Positions 10,255 to 22,063 of a stretch of 64,000 nt of DNA are shown here, piece by piece. Under the pieces are notes generated by a model. The model had not been told where the DNA came from. It made no database searches and saw only the letters and a list, made by a program, of their open reading frames with translations. Numbering within the stretch: the first letter of the stretch is position 1; the number at the start of each line of letters is the position of its first letter. Source of the DNA: Liopterus haemorrhoidalis (taxonomy: Eukaryota > Arthropoda > Insecta > Coleoptera > Dytiscidae); assembly GCA_963971575.1 (NCBI GenBank), contig OZ020611.1, forward strand, positions 243,126,654 through 243,190,653, given 5' to 3'. The translations under genes and the position numbers were made by a program.

Positions 10255-11236
10255 CAAGGGTGTCAAACTCATTTCAGTCCCGGGCCATTTCTCTAACAAG
10301 TAAAATTTAAGCGGGCCGCACACTTTTATGTACAGGCTATTCCAAACGTTTAGGCGGAACTAAATGGGAATTTCGTTCTTTAAGGTTGTCACGAGAAGGA
10401 ACCTTGCTTGGATAATTTCAAGTCTAACGTTGGTATGTGAAAATTAAAAATTCCAACAGTGAAACCATAGAGACGATGACATTTATTAAAAATTTGAATA
10501 CATTTTCACTTATTTTGAAGACAAAAAAAAAAAAAATAATAATAATAAATGAGAAATTTTTATTAAGAATGACAAAAAATTAAAATTAAATGACATTTTA
10601 TAATAACAATCAATTTAATCTAGAATTTGCAATGTGAGTATGATTTACAAAACTTAAACAAAATGACCAAAAGTTCAAATTAATAGAAAAAAATTACTAG
10701 TTTTCAAAATCTAGTTCCATCTCAACGTTTGGAATAATCTATATTTATATTGTTACTTATTCTGTTTTTTATTTTCCTCCATTTTTCTGAATATTTATTT
10801 GAAGGAAGTAAGGAAATAACATTTAAATAATAACAATTAAATTTTGCCAAAATATTTGCTTTATCGAACAACAAAACAAAAACGGGTCGACATCGTACTG
10901 CGTACTGGTACTGTACACAGCAGTTGCACCTATAGAAAAGTGGTATTTGAAAGCTATGCTTACGAGAGTATTATTTGGAATCACGGGGAATCGCTGATCT
11001 ACCGACTATCGCACGGCTAACTGCAACAGTTATTGCCTGACTATTGGTTTTCCGCCCTTGCCGAAGTCTTGACGCCGCAGCCCGGACAGGTTCTGTCACG
11101 AGGTATTTTCGTTCAAATAAATGTTTATACTATATATAGTATAAAAAATTATTATTGTATAAGAAGTCATTACGGGCCGCTAAAATGCAAGTAGTGGGCC
11201 GCATGCGGCCCGTGGGCCGCCAGTTTGACACCCTTG
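10255..11236. mobile_element. hAT element, second of the chain
   Basis: 982 bp, CAAGGGTGTCAAACTCATTT to GTTTGACACCCTTG, flanked by ATGTAGAC at 10247-10254 and 11237-11244. GC-rich ends with GGGCCGC motifs. Contains MITE A3. No transposase frame seen. Confidence 0.88.
10333..10741. mobile_element. Family-A MITE, copy A3 (CAGGCTATTCC subfamily)
   Basis: 409 bp, starts CAGGCTATTCCAAACGTTTA, flanked by TA. Belongs with A6 to a subfamily that differs in the first 15 bases from the CAGTCTGTTCC copies. Nested in the hAT at 10255. Confidence 0.82.
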
Positions 11237-11856
11237 ATGTAGACTGTCAATAGGCGCATTTAGCGAACACAACTGTTGAGAATCAGCACTCAACCACTTT
11301 GGATTACAGTCAACTGATGCAAGTTCTCCAAAAACGCCTATTAATTCGTAAATTGTGCTCAATTTTATAGAAATTTTAACTAAAGCTGCCTTCAGAACTC
11401 TTTAAATTAGTTGAGTGGGCATTGTAAATAAGTTTAGTAGTTAGTTTTAACATTTTACTCAACGTTTACAGCTAAAGGAATTAGTGAGTCGCGAATAGTA
11501 CGACATCTGTGTGTCTTTAAACCAACTTCGGTGGCTTCGTAAAATATTTATTATCTATTATCGTTTTTCTAATTCTGCTCTCCTAGATTTTTACAAACTT
11601 AACCTAATTACCTAAATTGTACTTAAATTTACTGTTCGTCTTTGTAATTTTGGGCGAAATTTTTTGTAATCGGCGCGATGACATTTTGCTAGGTTATGTA
11701 AATGCATATAATATAAACGTTGACACCGATGTAGACTGAGATAGTCAGTATGTTTATACAGTGCGATCATTAAATCTTGAATTTACCAAGCCGCCACCAG
11801 ATGTCTCACTGTTATTTGAAGTCGCGAATAGGGAATTTCCCATCTACCGCAAAGGG

Positions 11857-12128
11857 TTAATAATGAAATTATTTTAATAATTGCTGAATATGAATTAAGG
11901 GTAATTGCATATTTGTGACTACGGAATACGGACCGGAAGACGGCAAAAATTATATTTTTTCTAAAGTAATGCACACTTATCTAATTTGAATTGTAGACAT
12001 TAGAAACAAAAATACTTCTGCCGTCCTATGCCGCGCTCCGTAGTGACAAGTTAATAATTATGATTACAAAATGAATTTGTTGAGTTCTTAATTTACAAAA
12101 GGATTTAACTAAACTACATTCACGATAA
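11857..12128. other. No gene seen
   Basis: AT-rich spacer between the piggyBac-like element and the THAP element. No ORF or repeat end recognised. Confidence 0.5.
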
Positions 12129-13222
12129 ATATGAGATGACGTCACACCTGGTTAATTTTATTACTAATGTCATAATGTAAACTAACCAACATGAAAGTAT
12201 AGGGATTTGCAGCTAAGCACCCTACCATCTGGTGAGCGTTTCATGAACTTGTGTACATCATATAACATTTCGTTTTGTGTATTGGTTTTGTATGAAGTTT
12301 GTTTTTAAAGTTTTATTATAATCATTGAAAAATGTATAATACATATTGTTGTGTGCCTATGTGCAATTCATTGAAAAGAAGAAACCCGGAAATATCGTTT
12401 CATTTGTTTCCACTAATATCAGACACCGTATGGTTCGAAACAAAATTGGGAAAGCAAGAGGTTAGGAATCGACGCGATGTTTAGATAAACAATTTAAAAA
12501 TTGGAAAAAAAGTGAGCCCTTGTATCAAAGTTTGCTCATTACATTTTAATGATAGTGACTACAAAAAATATTTTCAATTTTGTATTTATTATCGCATATC
12601 TTGAAAATTCCTGTTATTGTGTGTGGGTTTGTAATGCACAAGTTTGTAGACTTAATGCATAAATCTTTATGAACTCTCTGTTTTTTTCAGTGACTCCACA
12701 CAATATTATATGCCCAGCATTGTAGATTTCTACCCCTTGGTAAACAACACGGGAATTATTATTTCCCCCAATATAGTTAAAATAATCGACAATGGAAAAC
12801 CGCCATAACTTAAAACCAGATCACAAAATGTAGTATTTTAGATGTTTACAAGTAATGTCACTTCACAAAATCAGAAAATCCCAAACAATTATTTATTTTT
12901 TGTCGTTTTTTGATACACTTTTCGCTATTATTTACTAGTAAATGTCAAGTGGTATCTGATTTAGAATGGTTTCAAAAAAATCCGCGTGGCGCTACGATCT
13001 TAAAATTTTTCCCCTATTACTCAGTTGTTACATATACTTACTGCATGTTGGTACCACTTTTCCATGTTGCCACGTTTAACTAGTATTGTTCAATCGTATT
13101 TCTGTTTGACATATGAACGAGTGAGGTTAAACTTATATACGCAGTTGGATATAACCTAGCTTTTCTGACAATTAGCGATGCGGCAACATAGCAAGTTTTT
13201 CAACTGTGACATCATCTCATCC
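12129..13222 (+). mobile_element. THAP-type DNA transposon remnant
   Basis: Left end ATGAGATGACGTCACA and right end TGTGACATCATCTCAT are inverted. The element carries a THAP zinc-finger exon near its left end, as in P-element-like transposases. Exact borders and target duplication are not clear. The motif TGACGTCATCTCATATTTAT recurs at about 57432. Confidence 0.5.
12332..12604 (+). pseudogene. THAP zinc-finger exon with in-frame stop
   Basis: ATG at 12332 opens MYNTYCCVPMCNSLKRRN then PEISFHLFP, with the first Cys pair of the C2CH THAP finger and a Trp at the usual spacing. TAG at 12482 interrupts; the same frame resumes with CIKVCSLHFNDSDY, giving the closing Cys and His. THAP domains are sequence-specific DNA-binding modules found in P-element and THAP9 transposases and some host proteins. 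The single stop and the flanking TIRs favour a dead transposon copy. Confidence 0.75.
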
Positions 13223-13276
13223 TTATCGTAAGACTTTATAAGCAAACATGGCGATATTATTAGGGGTCAATTAAAT

Positions 13277-13752
13277 AGGAATGAGGTCTCGGAGTCGGAG
13301 TCGGTAGTCGATGAGACGAAGCTTTTTGGAGGAGTCGGAGTCGGAAAAAGTTATCGACTCCCGACTCTTTGATTAAATTTTTATTAAGGGTGAGAACAAA
13401 CCGAAAACGAAAGCCTAATAAACATATTACTAGAATTTTTAAGGCACGGAAGCAGGAACGACATTTTGTTCTCTGTTCTAGAACGAAAATGAAATTAAAA
13501 ATATTCAATATCGGATTTACCAGGTTTCCATGCTTTCCAGTTTAAAATTTGATTAATACTGTTCATATGGTATTAACAAATTAATACGATGAGGTTGATT
13601 TTTTTTTTACTCCTGTTCATTTTATCTTTTTCTGTATACTCTGTTTAATATGTTTAAGCGGAACTAAACTGGATTTTTATTTTAAGGACTGGATTACTAA
13701 AGGACTCGGTATTCGGATTCGGAGTCGGTTTACAAAAATACCGACTCGGGAG
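13277..13752. repeat. GAGTCGG-rich inverted-repeat region
   Basis: GGAGTCGGAGTCGG motifs on the left and CCGACTCGGGAGTCGG on the right bracket about 475 bp. At 13631-13662 lies a fragment of family A (AAGCGGAACTAAACTGG). Similar GACTCGGACTCG motifs occur at 30385-30440. Unclassified repeat. Confidence 0.4.
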
Positions 13753-14416
13753 TCGGTAATTTAAACCGACTGATATTAATTAATCGCATAAAGCGTGTAT
13801 TTAAAAGGTATCAAAAGAACATGAAAATATATATTTATGAAAGAAATTCTTGCGATTTTTTTAAGTAAATATAAATAGTACAACTTAATTTATGTAAATA
13901 TTCAAAATTTCTTTTTATGGTACATAAAAAACTTGCAAGAATGCAGTCTAAAAACTCTAGATCAATTAAATGCATTTTAAATGATAAACACATTAAATAT
14001 TCTTAATTAACACGTTTCTTGCATAAGAAAAAATACTCCAGTTTTAACAGTGATTGTTATATAACCATTTAAATACTGACCTGCAATATAAAAACTACTT
14101 TCTTTGCATAATAAACATTTACAAATTTAATTATTTATTGTCAATAAAATCAAAAGTTAACGTAATATACATTTATAAATGAAAAAACGCATTGATTCGA
14201 ATTAAAATATATAGTTGTCTAAACCTTTTAAAGGCAGAATATATCTGTATGAACGATGGGAAATTATATACGTATGAGATATTTGAATCAATTGTGTCAA
14301 TTCTCGAACGATTCATTCACAGAGACTCGTTCACTAAACCTCCGAGTAGAAATGGCAACGATGCAGCGAATGATTTAAATAATCTATTATTTTGTTTCAG
14401 TTAATCTATTAATCAT
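13753..14416. other. No gene seen
   Basis: AT-rich sequence without a convincing ORF. A GAACGATTCATTC motif near 14306 reappears inverted around 16138-16158, hinting at an old repeat. Confidence 0.4.
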
Positions 14417-14419
14417 ATG

Positions 14420-15568
14420 GGGCCATGTTCATAATCTTTTACTAAATATTGCGATTAAGTGTTACTTGTTAAAATAAGCAAGTACGATACTATCGTTAGT
14501 AGTGTTCATAATCACAATACTAAGATATTTTAACTAATATCGATGTAAATTTGACAACGTTGCTGTTGGCATTAGAAAGAGATAGACATATGCACTGTTC
14601 AACATGTTAAAAGAGATGGAAGGCGTGTTACTAGCTTGTATTATCGGTTATTTTACAATTTGCATCACAATAACTGTGAAGAAATATAATAAATTATCTT
14701 ATTGTCATACATTTTGGAAATAAATTTACCTGTACATTTAATGAATGGAAACCTTTACGACATACATATGCATCACGATAAGGTCCACCTGGGTTTTTTG
14801 ATTTTTATGTGCGTCCCATCAATAGCACCAACTATATTAGGCATTTGAGCAATGTCATAAAATTTTCGTTTTACAGTTTCTAGTTCTGCAGGAAATAATA
14901 TAAATTGTGATCGTTTTCTGGCTAAGGCAAAACTAACACGTTTTATAATTCGCGAGACAGTTGGTCTGCTGACTCCATGTAAATTAGCTACAATAAGCAT
15001 TGTTATGTTAAAAGAATTCTAAATAAAAACATAATGGTAACTAATTATTCATGTTATTAACTACTTACCTATATCTTGTTGATATGAACCTTTCGCAAAA
15101 TAACGTAAAGCAATACATATTTGGAGTTCAGTAGAAATACTTCCACCTTTTGAAGATACCGGTTTTTTATCGTCATGTAAGATTTCAATTAATGTTCGAA
15201 CTCTGTCTTTTGAAAATCTATAATTTTTTTTGAAATCTTCTTCACTTAATATTTCCAATACATTTTTTCTTTTACTATAAAATTTTCTTGGCAATTGTAC
15301 CCGTAATTCACGAATTTCACGAACATCACGCAAATCTCTCATATACATGATTAAAGTCAATCAGTATTATGAACACTATTGCTATTTTAATGTATTTAAT
15401 ACAGCCTCTCCGCACTTCTAAATCTGTACTACTAAATTACAATTTACTAAGCACTACTAAGCACTACTAACAATAATTCTGTATTATGAACACCCATTTT
15501 TAGTAACGCTTAGTATACTTGTCTTAGTAGTGCTACTAAGATTTAGTAAAACATTATGAACATGGCCC
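14420..15568 (-). mobile_element. PIF/Harbinger element, degenerate
   Basis: 1149 bp; TIRs GGGCCATGTTCATAAT at both ends, flanked by ATG (14417-14419 and 15569-15571). Subterminal ACTACTAAG-type motifs repeat near the right end. Codes on the minus strand for a broken HARBI1-like nuclease. Confidence 0.85.
14635..15360 (-). pseudogene. HARBI1-like transposase with intact intron and frameshift
   Basis: Exon 1 (15360-15069) codes an N-terminal segment ending KGSYQQDI and stops at a GTAAGT donor. Exon 2 resumes at 14987 after TTGTAG; the split codon G+CT restores ANLHGVSRPTVSRIIKRV, the expected HARBI1 HTH. Then comes PNIVGAIDGTHIKIKKP with the first catalytic Asp. One extra base after KKP shifts the frame; the shifted frame gives GGPYRDAYVCRKGFHSLNVQ, then a GTAAAT donor. 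A third piece near 14635-14680 resembles CDANCKITD. The rest of the DDE core is deleted. Confidence 0.85.
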
Positions 15569-15571
15569 ATG

Positions 15572-16882
15572 ATATTTATGGTTTCGATTAATTAATAATT
15601 AATCGCCTACTTTCCTATTATTAATCGAAAACTTTATTTTATTTGGAAGAAATTACTTAGTTTTATTGTTGAAACACTGGTTGGTAGATGACTCTGCTCT
15701 CGAGAATACTCTCGCCCATCTGGAACTAAACTCAACCGCTACACATTTCTGCACAATATACTGCAATAGTTTGCGTCCAGTCAGTTCAAATGGTCATGAG
15801 CGAAACGGAATCTTCTCGATAATTTGCGAGAAAAGCCTGGCAAGTTACAGGTCTTCTGGATGCAAGCCCTTGTTTCCTTAATCGTCTTTGGACAGTTCGT
15901 GATGAAATTGTCAAATTTGTGTGTATCAAATCATAATTTTTACCCTACCGTGCAACTACATTCTAGTTTATTGTGGACTTGGTTTGATATTTAAAAGTCC
16001 GAATCGGACATGATATTTTTCTCGTTCATATTCGTTCATATCTAAAAATCGTTCCAGCGAACAAAATTCAGAAAACAAATCTTTTTCAAGCTAATGATTC
16101 GATTCTGTTGGTTCATTTAAATCGTTGACTTTGAACGAATCATTCGCGAACGATTCAACACTTATTAAACCGTACACAATCATCCCTCGATTTGCGCAGG
16201 GGTTACGTTCAGGAAAAACTTGTATGAATACACAACGCAAATCATAGTTTCTTTAATTTAATCATTTATTATGATTGTTTCTAATAAATATAATTATTTG
16301 TACCCATACAGATAGTAAAATTGTTAGTATAAATACATTTAATTTTAAAATAAACTTTATTAACTAACAAAAAAATCAATCAAAATTTTTGCAGCACAAT
16401 CCGAAATATTGGTAGCAATTACTCGAGGGATCGAAGGATTACTTTAGTGAAGAACTCAACAAATTTTGTAATCTTAAACAAGTTGTTATTTTTTATACTT
16501 ATATTTATTATAAATTTTGAATGTAATATTGTGTTTGGTAAACTATTACATGTATATTCCACCATTATCATTTCATTGTTCATTTTGAAGAACAAACTGG
16601 AATATTGTATTCTTCAAAGAAGTACTATAATTTGTTCAAGTTTAATAGAACAAATTTTGAATACTCCTTTTGTAAGACACTCATTAACTATGAGCTATAT
16701 TAGTAGCAGCTAAGGTGTAGTATATTTAGGTGGAAGCAACATGGAAACCAGTTTGTTCTTCTTGTATTCATCACTAGTCGTAGTTATCATCATTCATTAA
16801 GACCATAACAAATTATTATAATCAAATAGAACAAAAGTCGAATAGTGAATTTAAAATAATAAAAATTCTACATATGTATATA
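15572..16882. other. No gene seen
   Basis: 1.3 kb of AT-rich DNA. Short ORFs at 15666-15881 and 16447-16713 have no recognisable domain, splice context or codon signal and are taken as chance. Confidence 0.5.
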
Positions 16883-17091
16883 CAGAGTGATTATTTAATG
16901 GCGAGACGACGTCACCGAATTTTACGTGCCTCCTAGCAGAATATTATGACTATAATAACCTTGAAGAAAATTTGATTATGAAGAAAAAAAGATTATGCGC
17001 ATGCGCGCATAATCACCTGCTACGATGTGTATGAAACGGCAAATTATTAAAACTTCCGGTGACGTCGTCTCGCCATTAAATAATCACTCCG
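16883..17091. mobile_element. Tc1/mariner-type MITE, 209 bp
   Basis: Long TIRs, CAGAGTGATTATTTAATGGC on the left and its near complement on the right, flanked by TA (16881-16882, 17092-17093). The arms include GACGACGTCACCG. No coding capacity. Confidence 0.88.
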
Positions 17092-17641
17092 TACATGACC
17101 TGAAGTGGCACTTGAAATAGATGACGAAAATTGTTATAAGTCAAATTTCATATATTTGAGGTAACCAGATTATCCAAGAACTAAGGCCTGCTCTGCTCCT
17201 GGAAAGCTCATGGAAACTTTTTTCAATAGGTAAATAATAATTCACCCCATAAAAGTGGAACATATTTGGAACTGAATGGGCAAATGGACAGATCACTTAA
17301 AAGCTGAAGATCTGGTTACCTTACATGAATCAATGTTTAAATGAATGAATAAGTTTTTGGAAAAATGGAAAGAGGCATAAAGTTTAGATAAGTTGTGTGT
17401 ACTTGAATTTAAAAAAAAGTCTGTTCAAGGAAAGGGAATCACCAGGCTGGACCGGACAAGAAGCGTTTTCGGCCCGAAAAGGAACTGTATTAAATAAGCC
17501 ATTGAAAAACAAGCCAACAAAAATTTAAAATAAGTGGGTCGCCTCGATGTCTCAGTCTGCCCCCAGTTTATATATGAGTATGAGATATGCCCTTGAAAAA
17601 TAGTCAAAATTTAACTTTAACAATGTCAATAGTTATCTTAA

Positions 17642-17644
<3 letters not shown>
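17092..17644. other. No gene seen
   Basis: Spacer without recognisable coding sequence or repeat ends. Confidence 0.45.
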
Positions 17645-17695
<51 letters not shown>

Positions 17696-17780
17696 CTCCT
17701 CTCTTTCCTCTCTTTATCTCCCACATCTCTCTTTCTCTCCCCCTCTCTATCTATCTATCTCTTTGTCTTTTTCTCTCTGT
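17645..17780. repeat. (CT)n microsatellite
   Basis: An uninterrupted TC run at 17645-17692 followed by imperfect pyrimidine tract to about 17780. The Leu/Ser ORF over it is an artefact. Confidence 0.95.
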
Positions 17781-17856
17781 ATTGTAGTATTGTAGTATTT
17801 ATTTATTTTTTGCCTGACGGCTTTAAAATCTACATTTTTATTTACATTTATATTAA

Positions 17857-18350
17857 CCCTTTACTGCATGACTATTTATTTTTGGCTGCAATAATTCATG
17901 GGCATTAGGAATTGGTTTTTATTGATAGAAAAATTAATTTAAAAAATATATTTAAAATATTAATTATTATTTTTATGAAAATAGGGTTTGTGCCATACAT
18001 GGAACATTATGATTCTACATTATGTTACAAAAGAAAATGATTCCGTATTATTTGCTCGTCAATTGCTAGGTGTTCTTCATTAGGGATTAAAAGCAGTCGC
18101 TCTCGAATATTTCAAAGAAAAGATCGTATCTTCTAGTTGTCCTTTCTCAATAAATTCAGAGTTATCGTTGAAGTGCAAATTCCGCTTGATATCCTCAAAT
18201 CTATTGCAGCCCATTACTTGAGATACTGCAGGATCCATTGCTGTGTATGTGGCATATATGAACATTCATGAAGTAACGTTCTGATTCAGTTTTAAAAGTA
18301 AAATAAAAAATAAAAATAGTGTCTTATATGGCACACTACGCGGTAAAGGG
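17857..18350 (-). mobile_element. piggyBac element, internally deleted
   Basis: 494 bp; starts CCCTTTACTGCATGAC, ends CGCGGTAAAGGG, flanked by perfect TTAA (17853-17856, 18351-18354). TTAA duplication and CCC...GGG ends are diagnostic of piggyBac. Confidence 0.92.
18080..18265 (-). pseudogene. piggyBac transposase N-terminal fragment
   Basis: 61 codons. MGCNRFEDIKRNLHFNDN matches the conserved start of the piggyBac DDE_Tnp_1_7 region, in which a Met-x-x-x-RF motif precedes the LHFxDN block. The catalytic aspartates are absent. Open but far too short to be active; it lies wholly between the element's TIRs. Confidence 0.88.
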
Positions 18351-18354
18351 TTAA

Positions 18355-18915
18355 TATTAATAATAATAATAACAATAACAAGTGTGTTCAATTTAACATA
18401 ACATAACATTTAACATTACACCTACTTTGCTAAATTGGACTTCTGGCCGCTAGAACCTTGTACATCCAGTCCCTTCCCTTTTCGGTGTCGTCCAGAATTT
18501 CTTTTCTGCTCCTACTTTCTTCCTGCATTTCTCTACATTCCCTTAAATGGGCAATCGTTTCCATTTCTTTCTGACACAGTCTGCATGCTTTTTCTTGCTC
18601 ATCCCTCCAGTAGCAATTTGCTCTCTCTTCATTTCTGCATCTGAACCTAGCAACCAGTTTATGTTGTTTGTTGGGTTCAGTTAGGTATCTGGGGGCTCCT
18701 GTCATCATGATATCTTGGTATTTGTTGTTGTACCGCGATCTTTCTATTTTATTTCGCTGTTCTTGTGTTTGTACGTCCGTGTTTCTTAGACGGATGATTA
18801 TTTCCATAGACCATCGGTTTCTCTTTTTTCTTTTTATTTCTTCCGGTGAGTACCCATTTCTTCTCTCTGTATATTTCTTTCTTTATTTCTCTCTATTATT
18901 CACTCTTTATCCCTC
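18355..18915 (-). pseudogene. LINE ORF2 C-terminal fragment with zinc knuckle
   Basis: Open on the minus strand from about 18875 to TAG at 18430. Contains YSPEEIKRKKRNRWSMEII and RFRCRNEERANCYWRDEQE followed by CRLCQKEMETIAHLRECREM, a C-x2-C...H-x4-C knuckle seen at the C-terminus of several insect LINE polymerases (jockey/R1-like). The (TTA)n tract at 18355-18375 is its 3' tail on this strand and abuts the piggyBac TTAA. 5'-truncated. A related piece lies at 41270-41462. Confidence 0.78.
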
Positions 18916-19551
18916 TTCTTGAGCTGTGTCAATGAAACACATTTATGACTTTCCCTAAGCCCTTCATTTTACTTTGGTAAGTTCCGAACCTTTCCAAATT
19001 TATTGTATACGAATACTTGATACTTGCATACCACTGTACCCAAAATGGGAGTCGCGAACCTCTTAGGGAACGCAAAAAGGTACAACCGTCTCCCGTACTT
19101 AAAATTTTAATATTTTGAAACGTAAATAAATATTTTTCTAGATATTTAATCGAAAAAAATGTTTGATTAATCAGAAAAATGTAGTAGTGTAATTTTAATA
19201 CGTAATAATTGAAATGGTAGTGTTTATAGTTCGGGATCCCAGACCCGATTTGACTGGATACTTTGTTTATGTAGTTAGCTGTCATTAGTTATCAGTATTT
19301 TTGGACCCTTTGTGGTATTTCTGTCAGTCATTTTTTTTAGTCAGTCAGTTTTTATATTACAGAAAAAAAGAACGTTTTCTATCTACGTACAGTTTTTCGT
19401 CATCGGGCTAGTTAGTAACATTTTCGGGGGCTGGGGCGGAATAATTGTTACCAGGGTCCTAGCCCGCTCTCGTTGCCCTTTTACACCACTGATTAGCTAT
19501 TAGAAAAATGATTCTTGATTCCAAGTAAGTTAAGAAAAACCCCCCAACAGA
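18916..19551. other. No gene seen
   Basis: AT-rich; one minus-strand ORF at 18929-19285 lacks domains and splice context. Confidence 0.45.
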
Positions 19552-19559
19552 GTTAGCTG

Positions 19560-19787
19560 CAGTGGCGGCGCTAGCTCTTAAAATCTGGGGGGGCCAGGAA
19601 ATTTTGGAGGAAAATTTGGGGGAGTCAGGAAATATTTGAAATTATTTTTTTATCGTTTACCCATGAAAATACAAGTGATGAAAAAAAAGGTCCTCACTTC
19701 TAAAATACATTTTTCCCCAAAAATTTCTGGGGGGCCAGAGCAATTTTTGAGAACCACCCCCCTGACACGTCGCTAGCGCCGCCACTG
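19560..19787. mobile_element. hAT MITE, 228 bp
   Basis: CAGTGGCGGCGCTAGC at the left, GCTAGCGCCGCCACTG at the right, flanked by GTTAGCTG on both sides (19552-19559, 19788-19795). G-rich interior. Non-coding. Confidence 0.92.
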
Positions 19788-20120
19788 GTTAGCTGCCTCT
19801 TAATTCTTTTCTTGGTCACAAATATACATTTTAAGTGGATTTTACACGGTTCAATTTATTGATTAATAAATTGAAAATTTGAACTTCAATTTATTGATGT
19901 GTGTAAAGTGCTCAAATTTCATCAATAAATTGTTCAACTTATTTTGAAAATAGGTCAAGTTCTATTTTTCATACATTTTTTAGGGAATTCTAGGTATATT
20001 TTTATCTGTTCATTTCTTGCCTACTGTTTAGTTGTACCATAACCAAGAAAAGTATAGGTTATGTGTTTTATTTTCAAATGTGACAGAACCGGAAACGTAT
20101 TCATTCACCATTATCTAGAT

Positions 20121-20728
20121 CAGCGGTTCTTAAACTGTGGTCCGCGGACCGCTGGGGGTCCGCGTAGCCATTACCGGGGGTCCACGAAACAATTTTGACA
20201 TTAACTTTACATCCCACAAGTTTTAGCTTTTATTCAAATAACTCATTTAATAAAAATCCTATATGGTCAGAACTTTTTGTATTTGTTGTTACCTAACTAG
20301 TTATTGACATAACTAAACAATAATTAGGAAAAATTTAATTATTTTTATTCAACTGCAAATTATTTACAGAAAACATATTATAATAAGATCTATTTTGACC
20401 AATATTTGACCAACAAATGTTTGTATGAGCTTAACGTATTATATTTTGTAACTTTTCTAATTATTTTTACTACTATTTTTATTCATTTTATGTTTTTTAT
20501 TCTCTATGCTAATAAAAATGTTCATCTTTATAAATGCGCAAGACCATTTATTAAAATAACCAGCGATACATTTTTACCAATATTTATTACAACGTAGTGC
20601 CTATGAGATTACTGAGCCAGAAATTAAGTCTCAAGAACGACGTAAAATGCCTAGGGTAGGGATGGGGTACGCCAAAAAAAAATTGTTCAAGAGGGGGTCC
20701 TCGGACTACATAAGTTTAAGAACCCCTG
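20121..20728. mobile_element. hAT MITE, 608 bp
   Basis: CAGCGGTTCTTAAACTGTGG to TTTAAGAACCCCTG, flanked by ATCTAGAT (20113-20120, 20729-20736). Its target again contains TCTAGA. AT-rich interior, no transposase. Confidence 0.92.
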
Positions 20729-20736
20729 ATCTAGAT

Positions 20737-21714
20737 TATTTCTTTTATTTTTGTTAAAAGCTCGTAATTTTGTGAAGATTTTATATATATAATTTTTTTG
20801 ATAAATATGTCAATTCCTTTTACAGTTGGTAATGTAAGTTTTCGAAAAAATTGATATTCCTTTTATTTTCAAGATTATCAATAAATTGTTCAATTAATAG
20901 ACAAAAAATTGATCAAAATATTGATCAATAAATTGAATTGTGTAAAACCAACTTTAATCTAATAATTTTGTCGTTGGTCTTAATTTCATTTAGGTATAAT
21001 TTTGAAACTGGTTCAACTAACATGACACCGATATACCATTTCATTTTGCCAGTCATTTTAGTTGACCCAGCCTATATCATGGATATGTTCATTGGTTCAT
21101 TTGTATTTTATGTAAGTGTTTTTTATATTTTGTATATATTATTATGTGATATGAAAGAGAAATTGTAACAAATAAATATTTTTATACATTTAATTAATAA
21201 TGTTTTTTAATTAATACCCAATTAATGATTTGACATTTTCAACTGAACATTCACTTTGGTATTTGGCTCGCAAAAATAATTAGAACACATTTTTAATTTC
21301 TAGAATGTAAATTATTAATAATTTTAACAGTTTATTAATATTTATTAAGAACCTATTTACAGTAATTATTGAAATAGATATTTTTAATTTAAATTTTTGT
21401 AATTGAAATTATTATAATATTGAAGTGAATGTAAATAAACAGTCTTCTACAGTGTATTTTCTTCTTTATTGGGCACTGTCAGTCATGTCGACTTTTGAAA
21501 TGACTCACATTGGTCCTCAACTTAATCTTTTCAGTATCAGGTCTTTTCATGAGTCCCATATCCCAATACTTGTAAGATCTTTGATTAGTGAATCTCTCCA
21601 TCGCTTGCAATGTCTGCCCACTATTAGATGAGAGTTCAATTTTCCCATCTTTTTTACCATTATTCCCTTTTTAACGTTTTGTAGGTATGGCCACCAAAAA
21701 ACCCTTATTAACCC
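20737..21714. other. No gene seen
   Basis: Nearly 1 kb of AT-rich DNA. ORFs at 20938 and 21425 have no recognisable domain. Left end shows ATTGATCAATAAATTGAA-like motifs shared with 19850-19940 on the other side of the hAT, so the hAT may sit in a short inverted-repeat element. Confidence 0.4.
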
Positions 21715-21862
21715 TTAGACCCTCATATGTCTGTCTGTCTGTTCGGTAGAAATTGTAGCCAAACGTAGAAAGTTGAAATTTGGCATAGTTGTACAACTTT
21801 TTGACCCACATATAGGAAAACTATAGAGAGTTCAAAAAAATACACGGGATAAATATTAACAG
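21715..21862 (-). repeat. Dispersed repeat R2 fragment
   Basis: GTCTGTCTGTCTG run followed by GAAATTGTAGCCAAACG, GAAATTTGGCATAG and GACCCACATATAGGAAA. The same block occurs at 25500-25690, 27075-27240, 34050-34640, 36930-37316 and 50130-50480. Confidence 0.75.
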
Positions 21863-21871
21863 GTAACCCAG

Positions 21872-22063
21872 ACAACTGGGGCCGTAAGACAATTCGGGCC
21901 GTTCACAATTGGGGTTTTTCACAACTGGGGCCATTAACAACTGGGGCGATGGACAATTCGGGCCGTACACAATTGGGGCTTTTCACAACTGGGGCCATTA
22001 ACAACTGGGGCGATGGAAAATTCGGGCTGTTCACAATTGGGGCTTTTGACAACTGGGGCCATA
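21872..22063 (+). repeat. 16-bp tandem repeat with 64-bp higher-order period
   Basis: About 12 units of a 16-bp monomer of the form ACAAYTGGGGCNNTNN. Four monomer types follow in fixed order, so the array repeats every 64 bp (ACAATT at 21905 and 21969). Shorter versions: 28955-29047 (inverted) and 35421-35487. Confidence 0.85.

Larger units (their letters stand above)
9888..11856. mobile_element. piggyBac-like element carrying two hATs
   Basis: Left end CCCTTTGCGGTCG and right end ACCGCAAAGGG are inverted; flanks are ATAA (mutated) and TTAA. No transposase. About 770 bp once the nested hATs are removed. Internal sequence around 11377-11760 recurs, diverged and broken by other elements, at 56170-56197 plus 60603-60930. 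Confidence 0.7.

Noticed and set aside
16447..16713. 88-aa hydrophobic ORF
   Set aside because: Ile/Leu/Phe-rich chance ORF in AT-rich DNA without splice context or recognisable motif.
17587..17787. Leu/Ser repeat ORF
   Set aside because: A (CT)n microsatellite.
21872..22063. CRISPR-like array
   Set aside because: Repeats are contiguous 16-mers without spacers in an insect genome; a simple higher-order tandem array.
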